Origin: Ensifer sp. LCM 4579
GTDB taxonomy: Bacteria > Pseudomonadota > Alphaproteobacteria > Rhizobiales > Rhizobiaceae
DNA length: 38,941 nucleotides
Direction: 5' to 3'
NCBI RefSeq assembly: GCF_001854885.1
Contig: NZ_MDDV01000057.1
Location: forward strand, 1 to 38,941
Part shown: one piece after another, positions 9,689-18,036 of the stretch
How the letters are laid out: each line of letters starts with the position of its first letter
Numbering within the stretch: position 1 is the stretch's first letter
The notes under the pieces: generated by a model
What the model was told of the DNA's origin: nothing
Seen by the model: only the letters and a program-made list of their open reading frames with translations
The model's database searches: none
Position numbers and translations under genes: made by a program

Positions 9689-11395
9689 ATGTCTGCAACC
9701 ACCCCCACCCGTGATGATTTCGCAGCACTTCTGGAAGAGTCCTTCGCCAAGACGGACCTCGCCGAAGGCTATGTCGCCAAGGGCGTCATCACGGCCATCG
9801 AAAAGGACGTCGCCATCGTCGACGTCGGCCTCAAGGTCGAAGGCCGCGTGCCGCTGAAGGAATTCGGCGCCAAGGCAAAGGACGGCGCGCTCAAGGTCGG
9901 CGACGAGGTCGAAGTTTACGTTGAGCGCATCGAAAACGCGCTCGGCGAAGCCGTGCTCTCGCGCGAGAAGGCTCGCCGCGAGGAAAGCTGGCAGCGCCTG
10001 GAAGTGAAGTTCGAAGCCGGCGAGCGCGTCGAAGGCATCATCTTCAACCAGGTCAAGGGCGGCTTCACCGTCGATCTCGACGGCGCCGTCGCCTTCCTGC
10101 CGCGTTCGCAGGTCGACATCCGTCCGATCCGCGACGTGACCCCGCTGATGCACAACCCGCAGCCCTTCGAAATCCTGAAGATGGACAAGCGCCGCGGCAA
10201 CATCGTCGTTTCGCGCCGCACGGTTCTCGAAGAGTCCCGCGCCGAACAGCGTTCTGAAATCGTTCAGAACCTCGAGGAAGGCCAGGTTGTCGAAGGCGTC
10301 GTCAAGAACATCACCGATTACGGTGCGTTCGTCGACCTCGGCGGCATCGACGGCCTGCTGCACGTCACCGACATGGCATGGCGCCGCGTCAACCATCCGT
10401 CGGAGATCCTGAGCATCGGCCAGCAGGTCAAGGTTCAGATCATCCGCATCAACCAGGAAACCCACCGCATCTCGCTCGGCATGAAGCAGCTCGAGTCCGA
10501 TCCGTGGGATGGCATCGGTGCGAAGTATCCGGTCGGCAAGAAGATCACCGGTACCGTCACGAACATCACCGACTACGGTGCGTTCGTCGAGCTGGAGCCG
10601 GGCATCGAAGGCCTGATCCACATCTCCGAAATGTCCTGGACGAAGAAGAACGTCCATCCCGGCAAGATCCTGTCCACCAGCCAGGAAGTCGACGTGGTCG
10701 TTCTCGAAGTCGACCCGACCAAGCGCCGCATCTCGCTCGGCCTCAAGCAGACGCTCGAGAACCCGTGGCAGGCATTCGCCCATAGCCACCCGGCCGGCAC
10801 CGAAGTCGAAGGCGAAGTCAAGAATAAGACCGAATTCGGTCTGTTCATCGGCCTCGACGGCGACGTCGACGGCATGGTCCACCTCTCCGACCTCGACTGG
10901 AACCGTCCGGGCGAGCAGGTTATCGAGGAGTTCAACAAGGGCGATGTCGTCCGTGCTGTCGTTCTCGATGTGGACGTCGACAAGGAGCGCATCTCGCTCG
11001 GCATCAAGCAACTCGGCCGCGATGCCGTCGGTGAGGCCGCCGCTTCCGGCGAACTGCGCAAGAATGCCGTCGTTTCGGCGGAGGTCATTGGCGTCAACGA
11101 TGGCGGCATCGAGGTGAAGCTCGTCAACCACGAGGACATCACGGCCTTCATCCGCCGCGCCGATCTCTCGCGTGACCGCGACGAGCAGCGTCCGGAGCGC
11201 TTCTCTGTCGGCCAGACCGTCGACGCCCGCGTCACCAACTTCTCCAAGAAGGACCGCAAGATCCAGCTGTCGATCAAGGCTCTGGAAATCGCGGAAGAGA
11301 AGGAAGCCGTCGCTCAGTTCGGTTCGTCCGACTCCGGCGCTTCGCTCGGCGACATCCTGGGTGCGGCCCTCAAGAACCGCCAGGGCAACGAATAA
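9689..11395 (+). CDS. rpsA: 30S ribosomal protein S1
   Basis: This 568-residue protein is built of six S1/OB-fold repeats (about 30-95, 112-180, 195-265, 282-352, 369-440 and 456-526). The repeats are seen by eye in recurrent G-V-V-K-N-I-T-D-Y-G-A-F-V-D/E-L and RISLGLKQ segments. S1 binds mRNA and brings it to the 30S subunit. ATG 9689 has CAGGAG six bases upstream and gives the usual MSATTPTRDDF start. Codon use is strongly biased to C- and G-ending codons, as expected for a highly expressed gene. It closes the aroA-cmk-rpsA cluster and is followed by a strong terminator. Confidence 0.97.
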   Translation: MSATTPTRDDFAALLEESFAKTDLAEGYVAKGVITAIEKDVAIVDVGLKVEGRVPLKEFGAKAKDGALKVGDEVEVYVERIENALGEAVLSREKARREESWQRLEVKFEAGERVEGIIFNQVKGGFTVDLDGAVAFLPRSQVDIRPIRDVTPLMHNPQPFEILKMDKRRGNIVVSRRTVLEESRAEQRSEIVQNLEEGQVVEGVVKNITDYGAFVDLGGIDGLLHVTDMAWRRVNHPSEILSIGQQVKVQIIRINQETHRISLGMKQLESDPWDGIGAKYPVGKKITGTVTNITDYGAFVELEPGIEGLIHISEMSWTKKNVHPGKILSTSQEVDVVVLEVDPTKRRISLGLKQTLENPWQAFAHSHPAGTEVEGEVKNKTEFGLFIGLDGDVDGMVHLSDLDWNRPGEQVIEEFNKGDVVRAVVLDVDVDKERISLGIKQLGRDAVGEAAASGELRKNAVVSAEVIGVNDGGIEVKLVNHEDITAFIRRADLSRDRDEQRPERFSVGQTVDARVTNFSKKDRKIQLSIKALEIAEEKEAVAQFGSSDSGASLGDILGAALKNRQGNE

Positions 11396-11420
11396 CATTC
11401 TTGCGCTGACAGCAATGGAA

Positions 11421-11451
11421 CCCGCGGAGAGCGATCTCCGCGGGTTTTTTT
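11421..11451 (+). terminator. Rho-independent terminator of rpsA
   Basis: CCCGCGGAGA-gcga-TCTCCGCGGG is a perfect 10-base stem with a 4-base loop followed at once by seven T. It begins 26 bases after the rpsA stop. Confidence 0.95.
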
Positions 11452-11606
11452 GTGGGCGGAACGACAGACGCGCAAGATCGTGGTAGCGCCTGCGCCTATT
11501 TAGCGTTCGTTCAGTGGCGCTGCCCTGCTTGACGATTGCAATGAAGACCGCTGCGGACGGCGGCGCCGTTCGCGGATGATCGGCGCGACCGGGCAGAGCA
11601 CGACGC

Positions 11607-13154
11607 TCAACCGAGTCCGCCGAGCTTCCTGTAGAGGTCGTAGGGGTCGGCGGCGTCCGGCTCTTCCGACGGACCGTCCTCGCCGTGCCGACGGGCGTCG
11701 CCTTCGCCGCCATCCTCCGCTCCGGCTTCGCCATCCTCATCGCTCTCGTCCTGAAGTTCCCGCTCCGGCTCGTCATTCTCCGCCTCCGCCTGCGCTGGCG
11801 GGAAGGGGACGAGCGCAAAGGGAATGACTTCTTTCGGCAGTCCGCTGTCGACGAGGAAGGCAATCGCCTGCTGCGTCGACCGGTCCTCGGGCGCCTGCCG
11901 TGGATGCTGCTGGATGGCGGCGCTGTCCCGGGCAGGAGGGTCGGGCCGGTCCGCCGCGGCCGGATCGACGGAAGGCTCGCCGCCTGCCATCGTGTTACGC
12001 GACCGAATGGCGGTATCCCGCGCCGGTGCCGGAGCGGGGAGGTCCCGTGACGGCTGCCGTCGATCGCTGGGGGATCCCGGCGCTTCCGATCGCTCGCCGA
12101 CCGCCGGCTTGTGCAAGTCGCCGGGGCTCTCGGTCACAAGCGCCTTGACGGCATCGCCGAGGGCGCGCGAGGGGGCTGCCGTTTCATTCCGCGCGGCGGC
12201 CGGCCGCGCCTGTTGCCGGTCGCCTTCCCCCCTGGCCCGCTGCGGTCCGTAGGTACCGTCCGAATCCGGTCCCTCTGAGCCTTCTTCCGGCTCTCGCTCC
12301 GCCCCACTGTGTCGCGCCTGCTCCGTCTTCGCTCCGGCCTTGCCCCTTGCATCGGAGACGGGTGCGTCGCCACCCGGGGCTGCCGGTGTCTGGCCGGCTC
12401 TCTCTGCCGTTGCCCGTGGAGCGCTGCTGTCGGCATCGCGAGGCAAAATCCTGTGCACCGTTTCCGTGGAGCCGTCTTCAAGCGGGGCCGGACCATGCGT
12501 TTCGACCGGAGCCCGGCGGCTCTCGCCGGCATTTTCCGGCTTTGGACCCACACGCGCCGCGTCCGGCTTCCCCTCGGGCCGGTCTTCGATCGCCGGATCG
12601 GTTCCTCCGGCCTCGCCATCGGGGCCGAATGTTCTTTTCAACATCGCCTGCAGCAAGGCCGCGTCGGCCGATGTCGAGGCCGGCGCAGCGGGATTCTGCA
12701 GCGGCGCCGACGCCGACAGGGGCAGGCTGCGAATTGCAGGCCGTTCGGCAGGAAGCGGCGGTACGGCCCCGAACTCGGCCGGCGGCACGCTTGCCGCTTC
12801 GCGGACTGCCGCGGCGAGACGCTGTAGCGGATTGCGGGAAAGTTCCCTCTCGACGGCGAGACGTTCAGGTGCGGGCAGGGATTCGATGAACGCCAATAAC
12901 TGTCGAGTGGCGGCCAGTCCCCTGTCCTGGGGCAGGAGCGTCGATTTCAGGAGGCGGGAAAGATCGTCGATCAACCGCGCAACGGCATCGCTGGAAAGCA
13001 CCTGCTCGCCGGAAAGGTGACGAGCGAGCGCATCGAGGATCTTCTGGACCGCCTCTGCCCGCGGGCCCATGGACGGTAGCGAACGGCGAACACCCTGGGC
13101 GGCGTCATCCCCCGGGCCGGTCGCATTCCTGATCGTGACGATGGGCATCGGCAT
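11607..13154 (-). CDS. Hypothetical Pro/Ala/Glu-rich, largely disordered protein
   Basis: This 515-residue protein matches no family I recognise. An N-terminal part (about 30-125) is leucine- and arginine-rich and probably helical. A long central stretch (about 140-420) is made of Ala, Pro, Glu, Arg and Gly and looks disordered. The C-terminal part has a short hydrophobic segment (AIAFLVDSGLPKEVIPFALV, near 435), a strongly acidic run and an end reading DPYDLYRKLGGLG. There is no signal peptide or membrane helix. ATG 13154 has GGAGAG just before it; a second ATG two codons in is possible. The long open frame with third-position GC bias and a ribosome site argues it is real. A scaffold-like or FliK-type role would be a guess. 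Confidence 0.6.
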   Translation of the reverse strand: MPMPIVTIRNATGPGDDAAQGVRRSLPSMGPRAEAVQKILDALARHLSGEQVLSSDAVARLIDDLSRLLKSTLLPQDRGLAATRQLLAFIESLPAPERLAVERELSRNPLQRLAAAVREAASVPPAEFGAVPPLPAERPAIRSLPLSASAPLQNPAAPASTSADAALLQAMLKRTFGPDGEAGGTDPAIEDRPEGKPDAARVGPKPENAGESRRAPVETHGPAPLEDGSTETVHRILPRDADSSAPRATAERAGQTPAAPGGDAPVSDARGKAGAKTEQARHSGAEREPEEGSEGPDSDGTYGPQRARGEGDRQQARPAAARNETAAPSRALGDAVKALVTESPGDLHKPAVGERSEAPGSPSDRRQPSRDLPAPAPARDTAIRSRNTMAGGEPSVDPAAADRPDPPARDSAAIQQHPRQAPEDRSTQQAIAFLVDSGLPKEVIPFALVPFPPAQAEAENDEPERELQDESDEDGEAGAEDGGEGDARRHGEDGPSEEPDAADPYDLYRKLGGLG

Positions 13155-13531
13155 CTGCTCTCCAAGGTGCGCGGCGGCCTCGTGCCGAACTGTGCTCGCC
13201 GTCGCGATTTCATACTGTCGGAGGGGCGCTTCATGCGCTCGGTTGCTGCATGTCTGTGCCCGTAAAGTCGCAGTCGATTCCAGGAGACAGGCAGTGGCTG
13301 GCATGGTTCGCCGCGGGCTCGACGACAGCGATCTTTGCGAGTCTTCTCAGATGCGCAAAGTCGCTCTAACGCTTTGACGCCGCGCATCGAGCGCCAACGA
13401 TAAGCCGAAGCGATTTATGAAGCGTTAACCATGTTGCAGGCGGTGGCCGCCGCCCTTGCACCGGACCTTCTCCCGGTCCATCCTGCCTCTGCCGAGACAC
13501 CCGATCCCAGCGCGCCTTAATGGAGCCGCCG
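13155..13531. other. Intergenic region between two divergent genes
   Basis: This 377-base gap should hold the promoters of the minus-strand hypothetical gene and the plus-strand DUF6665 gene. A 7-base inverted repeat (CTTTGCG 13333-13339, CGCAAAG 13354-13360) is the only clear symmetry. Short open frames here lack a ribosome site and recognisable sequence. Confidence 0.4.
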
Positions 13532-13864
13532 ATGACAGTCCGTCCGCCGCAATCGCTCACCCCTCACGGGGCCACCGGCAGTGGTCTCAACGTTTTGGAA
13601 TACGAGCTGATGGCGGAGCGCGCAGACGCGCTTGGCCGCCACGGGCTGAAGGTCGAGAAAGCGATCGCGGCGCTGAACGGCTTCGACGCCGGCACGCAGC
13701 CGCTGCAAGAACGGCATCGGCTGCTCGACGAGGCCGCCGATGCGGTCTGGGCATTTCTTATCCAGCGCGAAATATGCGGCTTACGCGACAGCCGCGATGC
13801 CGTTCGCCGCTATGGCATCCCGAAAGAGGTCATGGCGCGCCTGGGCATCGTCCGCAGAGGGTAG
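13532..13864 (+). CDS. DUF6665-like small protein
   Basis: This 110-residue soluble protein is mainly helical, with the recognisable block LNVLEYELMAERADALGRHG (residues 19-38) and a C-terminal RRYGIPKEVMARLG. It resembles the rhizobial family of unknown function DUF6665. ATG 13532 is preferred over ATG 13520 because GGAG lies six to seven bases upstream of it. The compact size and alternation of charged and hydrophobic residues suggest a helical bundle. No partner gene is evident. Confidence 0.65.
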   Translation: MTVRPPQSLTPHGATGSGLNVLEYELMAERADALGRHGLKVEKAIAALNGFDAGTQPLQERHRLLDEAADAVWAFLIQREICGLRDSRDAVRRYGIPKEVMARLGIVRRG

Positions 13865-13898
13865 CCCCGGCCGGCTGATCGCAAGACCGCGGAACCTC

Positions 13899-14420
13899 CT
13901 ATCGATACGGCGAATAGCAAACCCTATACAGCCCGCTATAGGCCAGATAACGGTTGGTCGCCGGATTGTAGGAGCGATAGCGCGAAAGGCACCAGTTCAC
14001 ATGCGCGCTGTAACCCCGCCCGACATAGCCGGGACGGTAATGGCGGTAGCCGTAATCGGGACGGAAATATCGGTAGCTATAGTAGCCGGGGCCGTAATAG
14101 CGGGGGCCGAAATAATAGCGGTTTCCATAATAGTAGCGTCCCGGATAGTAGCCGGGACCCGTCCCGAAATAGATGCTGATACCCGAGCGCCTCGGATAAT
14201 AGCCGTCACCCCAGCCGCCGTAGGTGCCCGACCACGGCCCGTAATAGCGCGGACCCCAGCCATAATGATGTCCACGGTGGCGCACGGGCTCGATTTCCGC
14301 CGGCACCGAGGCGGCTATGTCGAGCGCCGGACGCGGCATGGCCGTGGCAGGCGCTGCAGGGGGGATCACGGAGGCGGCCGCCAATGCGCAGCTCAGAACG
14401 AAATTGCGAAATCCCGTCAT
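13899..14420 (-). CDS. BA14K-like secreted Gly/Tyr-rich protein
   Basis: This 173-residue protein has a signal peptide (about 1-27, ending PATA-MP). A low-complexity region follows (about 50-140) in which Tyr, Gly, Arg and Pro alternate in repeats such as RYYGPGYYSYRYF. The C-terminal end reads HVNWCLSRYRSYNPATNRY with a final cysteine, the hallmark of the BA14K family first known as a Brucella immunoreactive lectin-like antigen. It is likely periplasmic or surface-associated. The repeat part is of variable length in the family. No neighbours share its function. Confidence 0.8.
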   Translation of the reverse strand: MTGFRNFVLSCALAAASVIPPAAPATAMPRPALDIAASVPAEIEPVRHRGHHYGWGPRYYGPWSGTYGGWGDGYYPRRSGISIYFGTGPGYYPGRYYYGNRYYFGPRYYGPGYYSYRYFRPDYGYRHYRPGYVGRGYSAHVNWCLSRYRSYNPATNRYLAYSGLYRVCYSPYR

Positions 14421-14733
14421 CTTGTCCTCACTTTCAGAAAGCCGGGCTTTCTAGTTGCCGTCCCCTCTCTGTCCTTGGTTCTTGCGGGTTATCCCAACAC
14501 CGAGGCGCGCGTCTGCATTGCCGGATTTCCGCGCCGGTCAGCGTGTCTCAAGCATGCGCCTCTTGAGCGGCGATGTCACTGAATTTCTTCAGCTATCGCC
14601 GCAGACAGTTGGTTCGCCGCGAAGTGCCGTCGCGCGATCGAACGATTTTGCCCCGGCTTTTTCGCCCTCCGACACGAAAACTTCAAAATGCCTGTTGACA
14701 CTTTGGGCCGGGCCTTTTACATGCCGGTCCGTC
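14421..14733. other. Intergenic region before tRNA-Leu
   Basis: This 313-base gap carries the upstream region of the minus-strand BA14K-like gene and the tRNA-Leu promoter (14695-14723). No further gene or repeat was recognised. Confidence 0.4.
14695..14723 (+). promoter_or_regulatory. tRNA-Leu promoter
   Basis: A perfect -35 TTGACA (14695-14700) is followed after 17 bases by TACATG (14718-14723), a weak -10. The predicted start, near 14730, is a few bases before the mature tRNA. Confidence 0.65.
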
Positions 14734-14818
14734 GCCCAGATGGCGGAATTGGTAGACGCGCAGGTTTCAGGTACCTGTGCCGCGAGGCGTGGAGGTTCGA
14801 GTCCTCTTCTGGGCACCA
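14734..14818 (+). tRNA. tRNA-Leu (anticodon CAG)
   Basis: This is an 85-base class II tRNA with a long variable arm. The acceptor stem is GCCCAGA/TCTGGGC, the D arm contains GGAATTGGTAGACGCG, the anticodon stem CAGGT/ACCTG encloses TTCAGGT (anticodon CAG), the variable arm is TGCCGCGAGGCGT, and the T arm is GGTTCGAGTCC. CCA is encoded. Confidence 0.97.
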
Positions 14819-14863
14819 TTTCCCCTTTCAGATCGTCTCTCACGATCATGAATTGCAGAAAAG

Positions 14864-14884
14864 GCCCGGTTCGCCGGGCTTTTT
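14864..14884 (+). terminator. Terminator of tRNA-Leu
   Basis: GCCCGG-ttcg-CCGGGC with a stable UUCG tetraloop is followed by five T. It lies 45 bases after the tRNA. Confidence 0.9.
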
Positions 14885-14941
14885 GCATGTCAGGGGGTGC
14901 GCTCTTTGCCGCTCTGTCCGCTATTGCCCGGTTGGGGCGCG

Positions 14942-15973
14942 TCAATTGACCGTGACCGGCCGCGAGCGCATCCGCCTGACCGTTTCGCGCTCCGCCCGCT
15001 TGCAGCGCATCGGCGGCAGGTCGCGGTCCATCAGTTCCATGTCCTCGAGCACCATGTCGCCCATCTTCTTGAACGCGACGTCGAGCGCCCCCGCGCGATG
15101 CGCCGAGCGCAGGAAACCCGGAAGCCGGCGAACTTTATGGTCGAGCGGCAGCGGTTCTTCCGGAAAGACGTCGCTCGCCGCGAGGATATGGCCGCGCTCG
15201 ACCGCCGCAACGAGCGCGTCGAAGTCGACGACGCCGGCGCGGCTGAGGAGGATGAAGGCGGCGCCGCGGCGCATCCTGGCGAAGGCCTCGACGCCGAGCA
15301 AGCCCTCGTTCTCGCTCGTCACGGCGGCGACCACGAAGACGAAATCGCTTTCAGCAAGCACCGTTTCCAGCGAAGCCGGCTCGACGCCGCTGTCCTCAAG
15401 AAGGGAGGTCGGCAGCCAGGGGTCATGAACGCGGATCCGGGCGCGGAATCCGGAAAGCACACGGTTCAAGGCTCGTCCGAGATCACCGAAGCCGATGATG
15501 CCGATCTCGGAGCCTGAAAGAAGCCGCGCCGAGCGGTTGCCTGCGCCGCCCCAGAGCTCGCGCCCTTCGCGGAAGGCGAGATCGGCATCGACGATGCCGC
15601 GGGCGAGATTGAGCGCCATTGCGAGACCCAGTTCCGCCACCGGTTCGGCGAAGACCTGCCCCGTCGTCAGCACATGAATGCCGCGGCGGAACAGCACCGC
15701 ATAGGGCATGTTGTCGAGGAGATTGCTTTCGACATTGAGGATCGCCCGCAAGCGCGCCAAGCGCTCGAGCGTGTCTTCGTCCAAGGGCGGCTGGCCTATG
15801 ATGTAGCGCGCCTCGCCGAGCGTCTCGTCGCCGAGCCCGGCGATGTCTGCGGGATCGGCTTCGATCACACGGTAGCGCCCATGGAGCAAGGCAAGGGCCT
15901 CGGCCGTGAAGATCAGATCGAGTGTGCGCGGCGCGGGGGCGCTGATGACGAGCGGCCGGTTCATCTCCGTCAT
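14942..15973 (-). CDS. D-isomer 2-hydroxyacid dehydrogenase-like protein
   Basis: This 343-residue protein has the two-domain fold of D-2-hydroxyacid dehydrogenases. The Rossmann motif GFGDLG is at 161-166, and the active-site trio is visible as Arg245 (LSRAGVVD), Glu273 (DVFPEEP) and His292 (RSAHRAG). It should oxidise or reduce a 2-hydroxy/2-keto acid with NAD(P); the substrate cannot be read. The residues between 280 and 300 differ from the common phosphoglycerate-type TPHIAG, and an extra C-terminal tail (about 310-343) is rich in Arg. ATG 15973 is preceded by GGGAGGAA and was chosen over upstream starts. It lies 81 bases after the small secreted protein gene on the same strand. Confidence 0.85.
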   Translation of the reverse strand: MTEMNRPLVISAPAPRTLDLIFTAEALALLHGRYRVIEADPADIAGLGDETLGEARYIIGQPPLDEDTLERLARLRAILNVESNLLDNMPYAVLFRRGIHVLTTGQVFAEPVAELGLAMALNLARGIVDADLAFREGRELWGGAGNRSARLLSGSEIGIIGFGDLGRALNRVLSGFRARIRVHDPWLPTSLLEDSGVEPASLETVLAESDFVFVVAAVTSENEGLLGVEAFARMRRGAAFILLSRAGVVDFDALVAAVERGHILAASDVFPEEPLPLDHKVRRLPGFLRSAHRAGALDVAFKKMGDMVLEDMELMDRDLPPMRCKRAERETVRRMRSRPVTVN

Positions 15974-16054
15974 GTCTTCCTCCCGATCGGCTGCGGACAT
16001 CGCGGATGCTTCATCTTTGCAGGAGGAGGCAACCCTTGCCAAGACGGCTGCGGG

Positions 16055-16384
16055 TCAATAGTTCAGCCCGCGTTTCTGCCGCTCGAGCGACGGCGGCAGC
16101 CGCCCGCTCTGGAAGACCGGGCCGTCGCCTTTGCGGCAGCGGTAGATGGTTTCAAAGCGAGGTCGGCCGCTGGAGGGCTCGAACGGACCGTACCGGTCGA
16201 CGAAAACCTGCTCACAGACCACGTCGGCACCTTCGCTGAGCGGGTCGAGCGGCTGCACGCCTGGAAGGTCGCGAAATGTCTGCGTAAGCTGCAGCGGCCA
16301 CCCGTCCGCCAAGCCTGGCTCAGACGAGAGACCGAGAAGCAGGACGGCGAGGGAAAGCGCCGAGGCGGAACGAAACCTGATCAT
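16055..16384 (-). CDS. Small secreted hypothetical protein
   Basis: This 109-residue protein has a signal peptide (residues 1-26, MIRFRSASALSLAVLLLGLS...LADG). The mature part has two cysteines (in DVVCEQVF and TIYRCRKGDG) that could form one disulphide in the periplasm. No family is recognised. ATG 16384 was chosen because it gives the signal peptide; the longer frame upstream is arginine-rich and unlikely. The gene is divergent from the exonuclease and lies before the dehydrogenase gene on the same strand. Confidence 0.65.
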   Translation of the reverse strand: MIRFRSASALSLAVLLLGLSSEPGLADGWPLQLTQTFRDLPGVQPLDPLSEGADVVCEQVFVDRYGPFEPSSGRPRFETIYRCRKGDGPVFQSGRLPPSLERQKRGLNY

Positions 16385-16502
16385 GCTTGCGGACTTTTCC
16401 GGCAGGGGCCGGCGAATTCGACGCCGACGCGAGAGGAACGGTATCGCGGCCGCCAAACTTGCGCTATAGGCCAACGACGTTGAAGGCATTTGGGGATTTT
16501 CA

Positions 16503-17129
16503 ATGGCAAATACAATAAGGTTCCACGAGGGCGATATTTCCGCGACAGACGCCGCGCGCTATACGGGTGCGATCGCCATCGATACGGAGACGCTGGGCCT
16601 TGTCCCCCGCCGCGATCGTCTGTGCGTCGTGCAGCTCTCCCCGGGCGACGGCAGCGCCGATGTGATCCGCATCGCCGCCGGCCAAAGGCAAGCGCCCAAT
16701 CTCGTGGCGATGCTCGCCGATCCCGCCCGCCAGAAGATCTTCCATTTCGGCCGCTTCGATATCGCGGTGCTGTTCCACACCTTCGGCGTCACGGCGACGC
16801 CCGTCTTCTGCACGAAGATCGCCTCGCGTCTCACCCGCACCTATACGGACCGGCACGGACTCAAGGACAATCTCAAGGAACTGCTCGACGTCGACATTTC
16901 CAAGCAGCAGCAATCGTCCGACTGGGCCGCCGATATCCTCTCGCCGGCGCAGCTCGAATACGCGGCTTCCGACGTGCTCCATCTGCATGCCCTGCGCGAC
17001 AGGCTGACCGAACGCCTCCTGCGCGACGGCCGCATGGAGCATGCCGAGGCCTGCTTCGCCTTCCTGCCGACGCGGGCCAAGCTCGATCTGCTCGGCTGGG
17101 AAGAGACCGATATTTTCGCCCATAGCTGA
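16503..17129 (+). CDS. nrnC: NrnC-type DEDDy 3'-5' exonuclease (annotated in many genomes as ribonuclease D)
   Basis: This 208-residue protein is only the DEDDy exonuclease domain. The acidic residues are visible as Asp27 and Glu29 (AIDTETLG), Asp86 (HFGRFDIAVL), and Tyr153/Asp157 (EYAASDVLHL). It lacks the HRDC domains of true RNase D (about 375 residues). Size and motifs match alphaproteobacterial NrnC (Brucella, Bartonella), which degrades dinucleotides at the end of RNA turnover and replaces Orn. ATG 16503 has GGGGATT before it. It converges with the YqaA-like gene 12 bases away. Confidence 0.88.
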   Translation: MANTIRFHEGDISATDAARYTGAIAIDTETLGLVPRRDRLCVVQLSPGDGSADVIRIAAGQRQAPNLVAMLADPARQKIFHFGRFDIAVLFHTFGVTATPVFCTKIASRLTRTYTDRHGLKDNLKELLDVDISKQQQSSDWAADILSPAQLEYAASDVLHLHALRDRLTERLLRDGRMEHAEACFAFLPTRAKLDLLGWEETDIFAHS

Positions 17130-17141
17130 GAGTGCGGCAGC

Positions 17142-17555
17142 TCAGGGCGTCAGCCACAGGAGAGCGGCATAACGTGCCGCCTTGCCGATCGTCACATAGA
17201 CGAGGAAGATGGCAAGCGGGGTGCGCATCAAGCCGGCGGCCAAAGTCAGCGGGTCGCCGATGATCGGCAGCCAGGAGAAAAGCAGCACCGGCTGTCCATA
17301 GCGGATGAACAGCGTCTCGGCCTTCCGCCGGGCAGGCGAGGACACGGGAAACCACCTTCGGCCCTCGAAACGCACGAAGAACCGGCCGAGCGCGAAGTTG
17401 ACGAGCGCTCCGAGCACATTGCCGGCCGTTGCCGAAAGAAAGAGTGCTGCCCGGCTCGTTTCGGCCGTAAGCGCCGCGGCGACGATCGCCGCTTCCGACA
17501 GGCCGAACAATAGGGTCGCGGAGAGAAAGGCGGCTCCGAAGACACCCGCAAGCAT
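17142..17555 (-). CDS. YqaA family (DedA/VTT-like) inner-membrane protein
   Basis: This 137-residue protein has four hydrophobic segments and the family features GNVLGALVNFALGRFF near 47-62 and SWLPIIGDPLTLAAG near 92-106. Length matches E. coli YqaA (142). The fold belongs to the DedA/VTT group, members of which move lipid carriers or lipids across membranes; a role for YqaA itself is not established. ATG 17555 lies 14 bases after the stop of the SelT-like gene, with AGGAG overlapping that stop, so the two are probably translated from one message. Confidence 0.75.
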   Translation of the reverse strand: MLAGVFGAAFLSATLLFGLSEAAIVAAALTAETSRAALFLSATAGNVLGALVNFALGRFFVRFEGRRWFPVSSPARRKAETLFIRYGQPVLLFSWLPIIGDPLTLAAGLMRTPLAIFLVYVTIGKAARYAALLWLTP

Positions 17556-17569
17556 GCCGGGATCCAGCG

Positions 17570-17851
17570 TCAGCTCCTGTCGACGTGACCGAGATCGCGC
17601 TCCGGCTCGATGACGTCTCGGATCCGCTGCTTCAGTTCCTTCGGGCCGGGAAAGCCGCCATCGCGCTTGCGCTCCCAGACGAGCTCGCCATTGACGCGGA
17701 TCTCGAAATTGCCGCCGGTGCCGGGGATCAGCGCCACTTCTCCAAGCGTCTCGGCAAAGGTCGACAAGAGTTCCTGCGCCATCCAGCCGGCGCGCAGCAG
17801 CCAGTTGCACTGGGTGCAATAGAGAATCGTGACGCGCGGCTTCTCACTCAT
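17570..17851 (-). CDS. SelT/SelW/SelH (Rdx) family thioredoxin-like protein
   Basis: This 93-residue protein has the Rdx family's redox motif Cys12-x-x-Cys15 (YCTQCNW) at the end of the first strand and the block PGTGGNFEIRVNGELVWERK near 45-64. Animal and some bacterial relatives carry selenocysteine at the second position; here it is an ordinary cysteine. Such proteins are presumed oxidoreductases with unknown partners. ATG 17851 gives the compact family length; an upstream ATG at 17884 is less likely. It is the first gene of a pair with the YqaA-like gene. Confidence 0.82.
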   Translation of the reverse strand: MSEKPRVTILYCTQCNWLLRAGWMAQELLSTFAETLGEVALIPGTGGNFEIRVNGELVWERKRDGGFPGPKELKQRIRDVIEPERDLGHVDRS

Positions 17852-18036
17852 TCGACATGTCCTGTTTGCGGTCTGCGGCCACAATAGCTTCGCGGTCGGC
17901 CCGGAACAACCGGCCCCTCACCGGCTCTTCACATAAATGTCAACTGGGAAAGTCATGATTTTGCCGCGCGCCCCTTGCTTTCAGAAGGGTGCGCCGCAAG
18001 AGACTTGTCCACTGCAACAGTTGCGAGAGAGACCTG

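Noticed and set aside
9506..11863. A 785-codon open frame on the minus strand antisense to rpsA
   Set aside because: It mirrors the codon bias of rpsA, has no ribosome site, and its product is an Asp/Val/Leu-rich sequence without any family likeness. rpsA on the plus strand is certain.
13069..13377. A small plus-strand gene opposite the start of the disordered protein
   Set aside because: It has no ribosome site and no recognisable sequence, and overlaps the better supported minus-strand gene.
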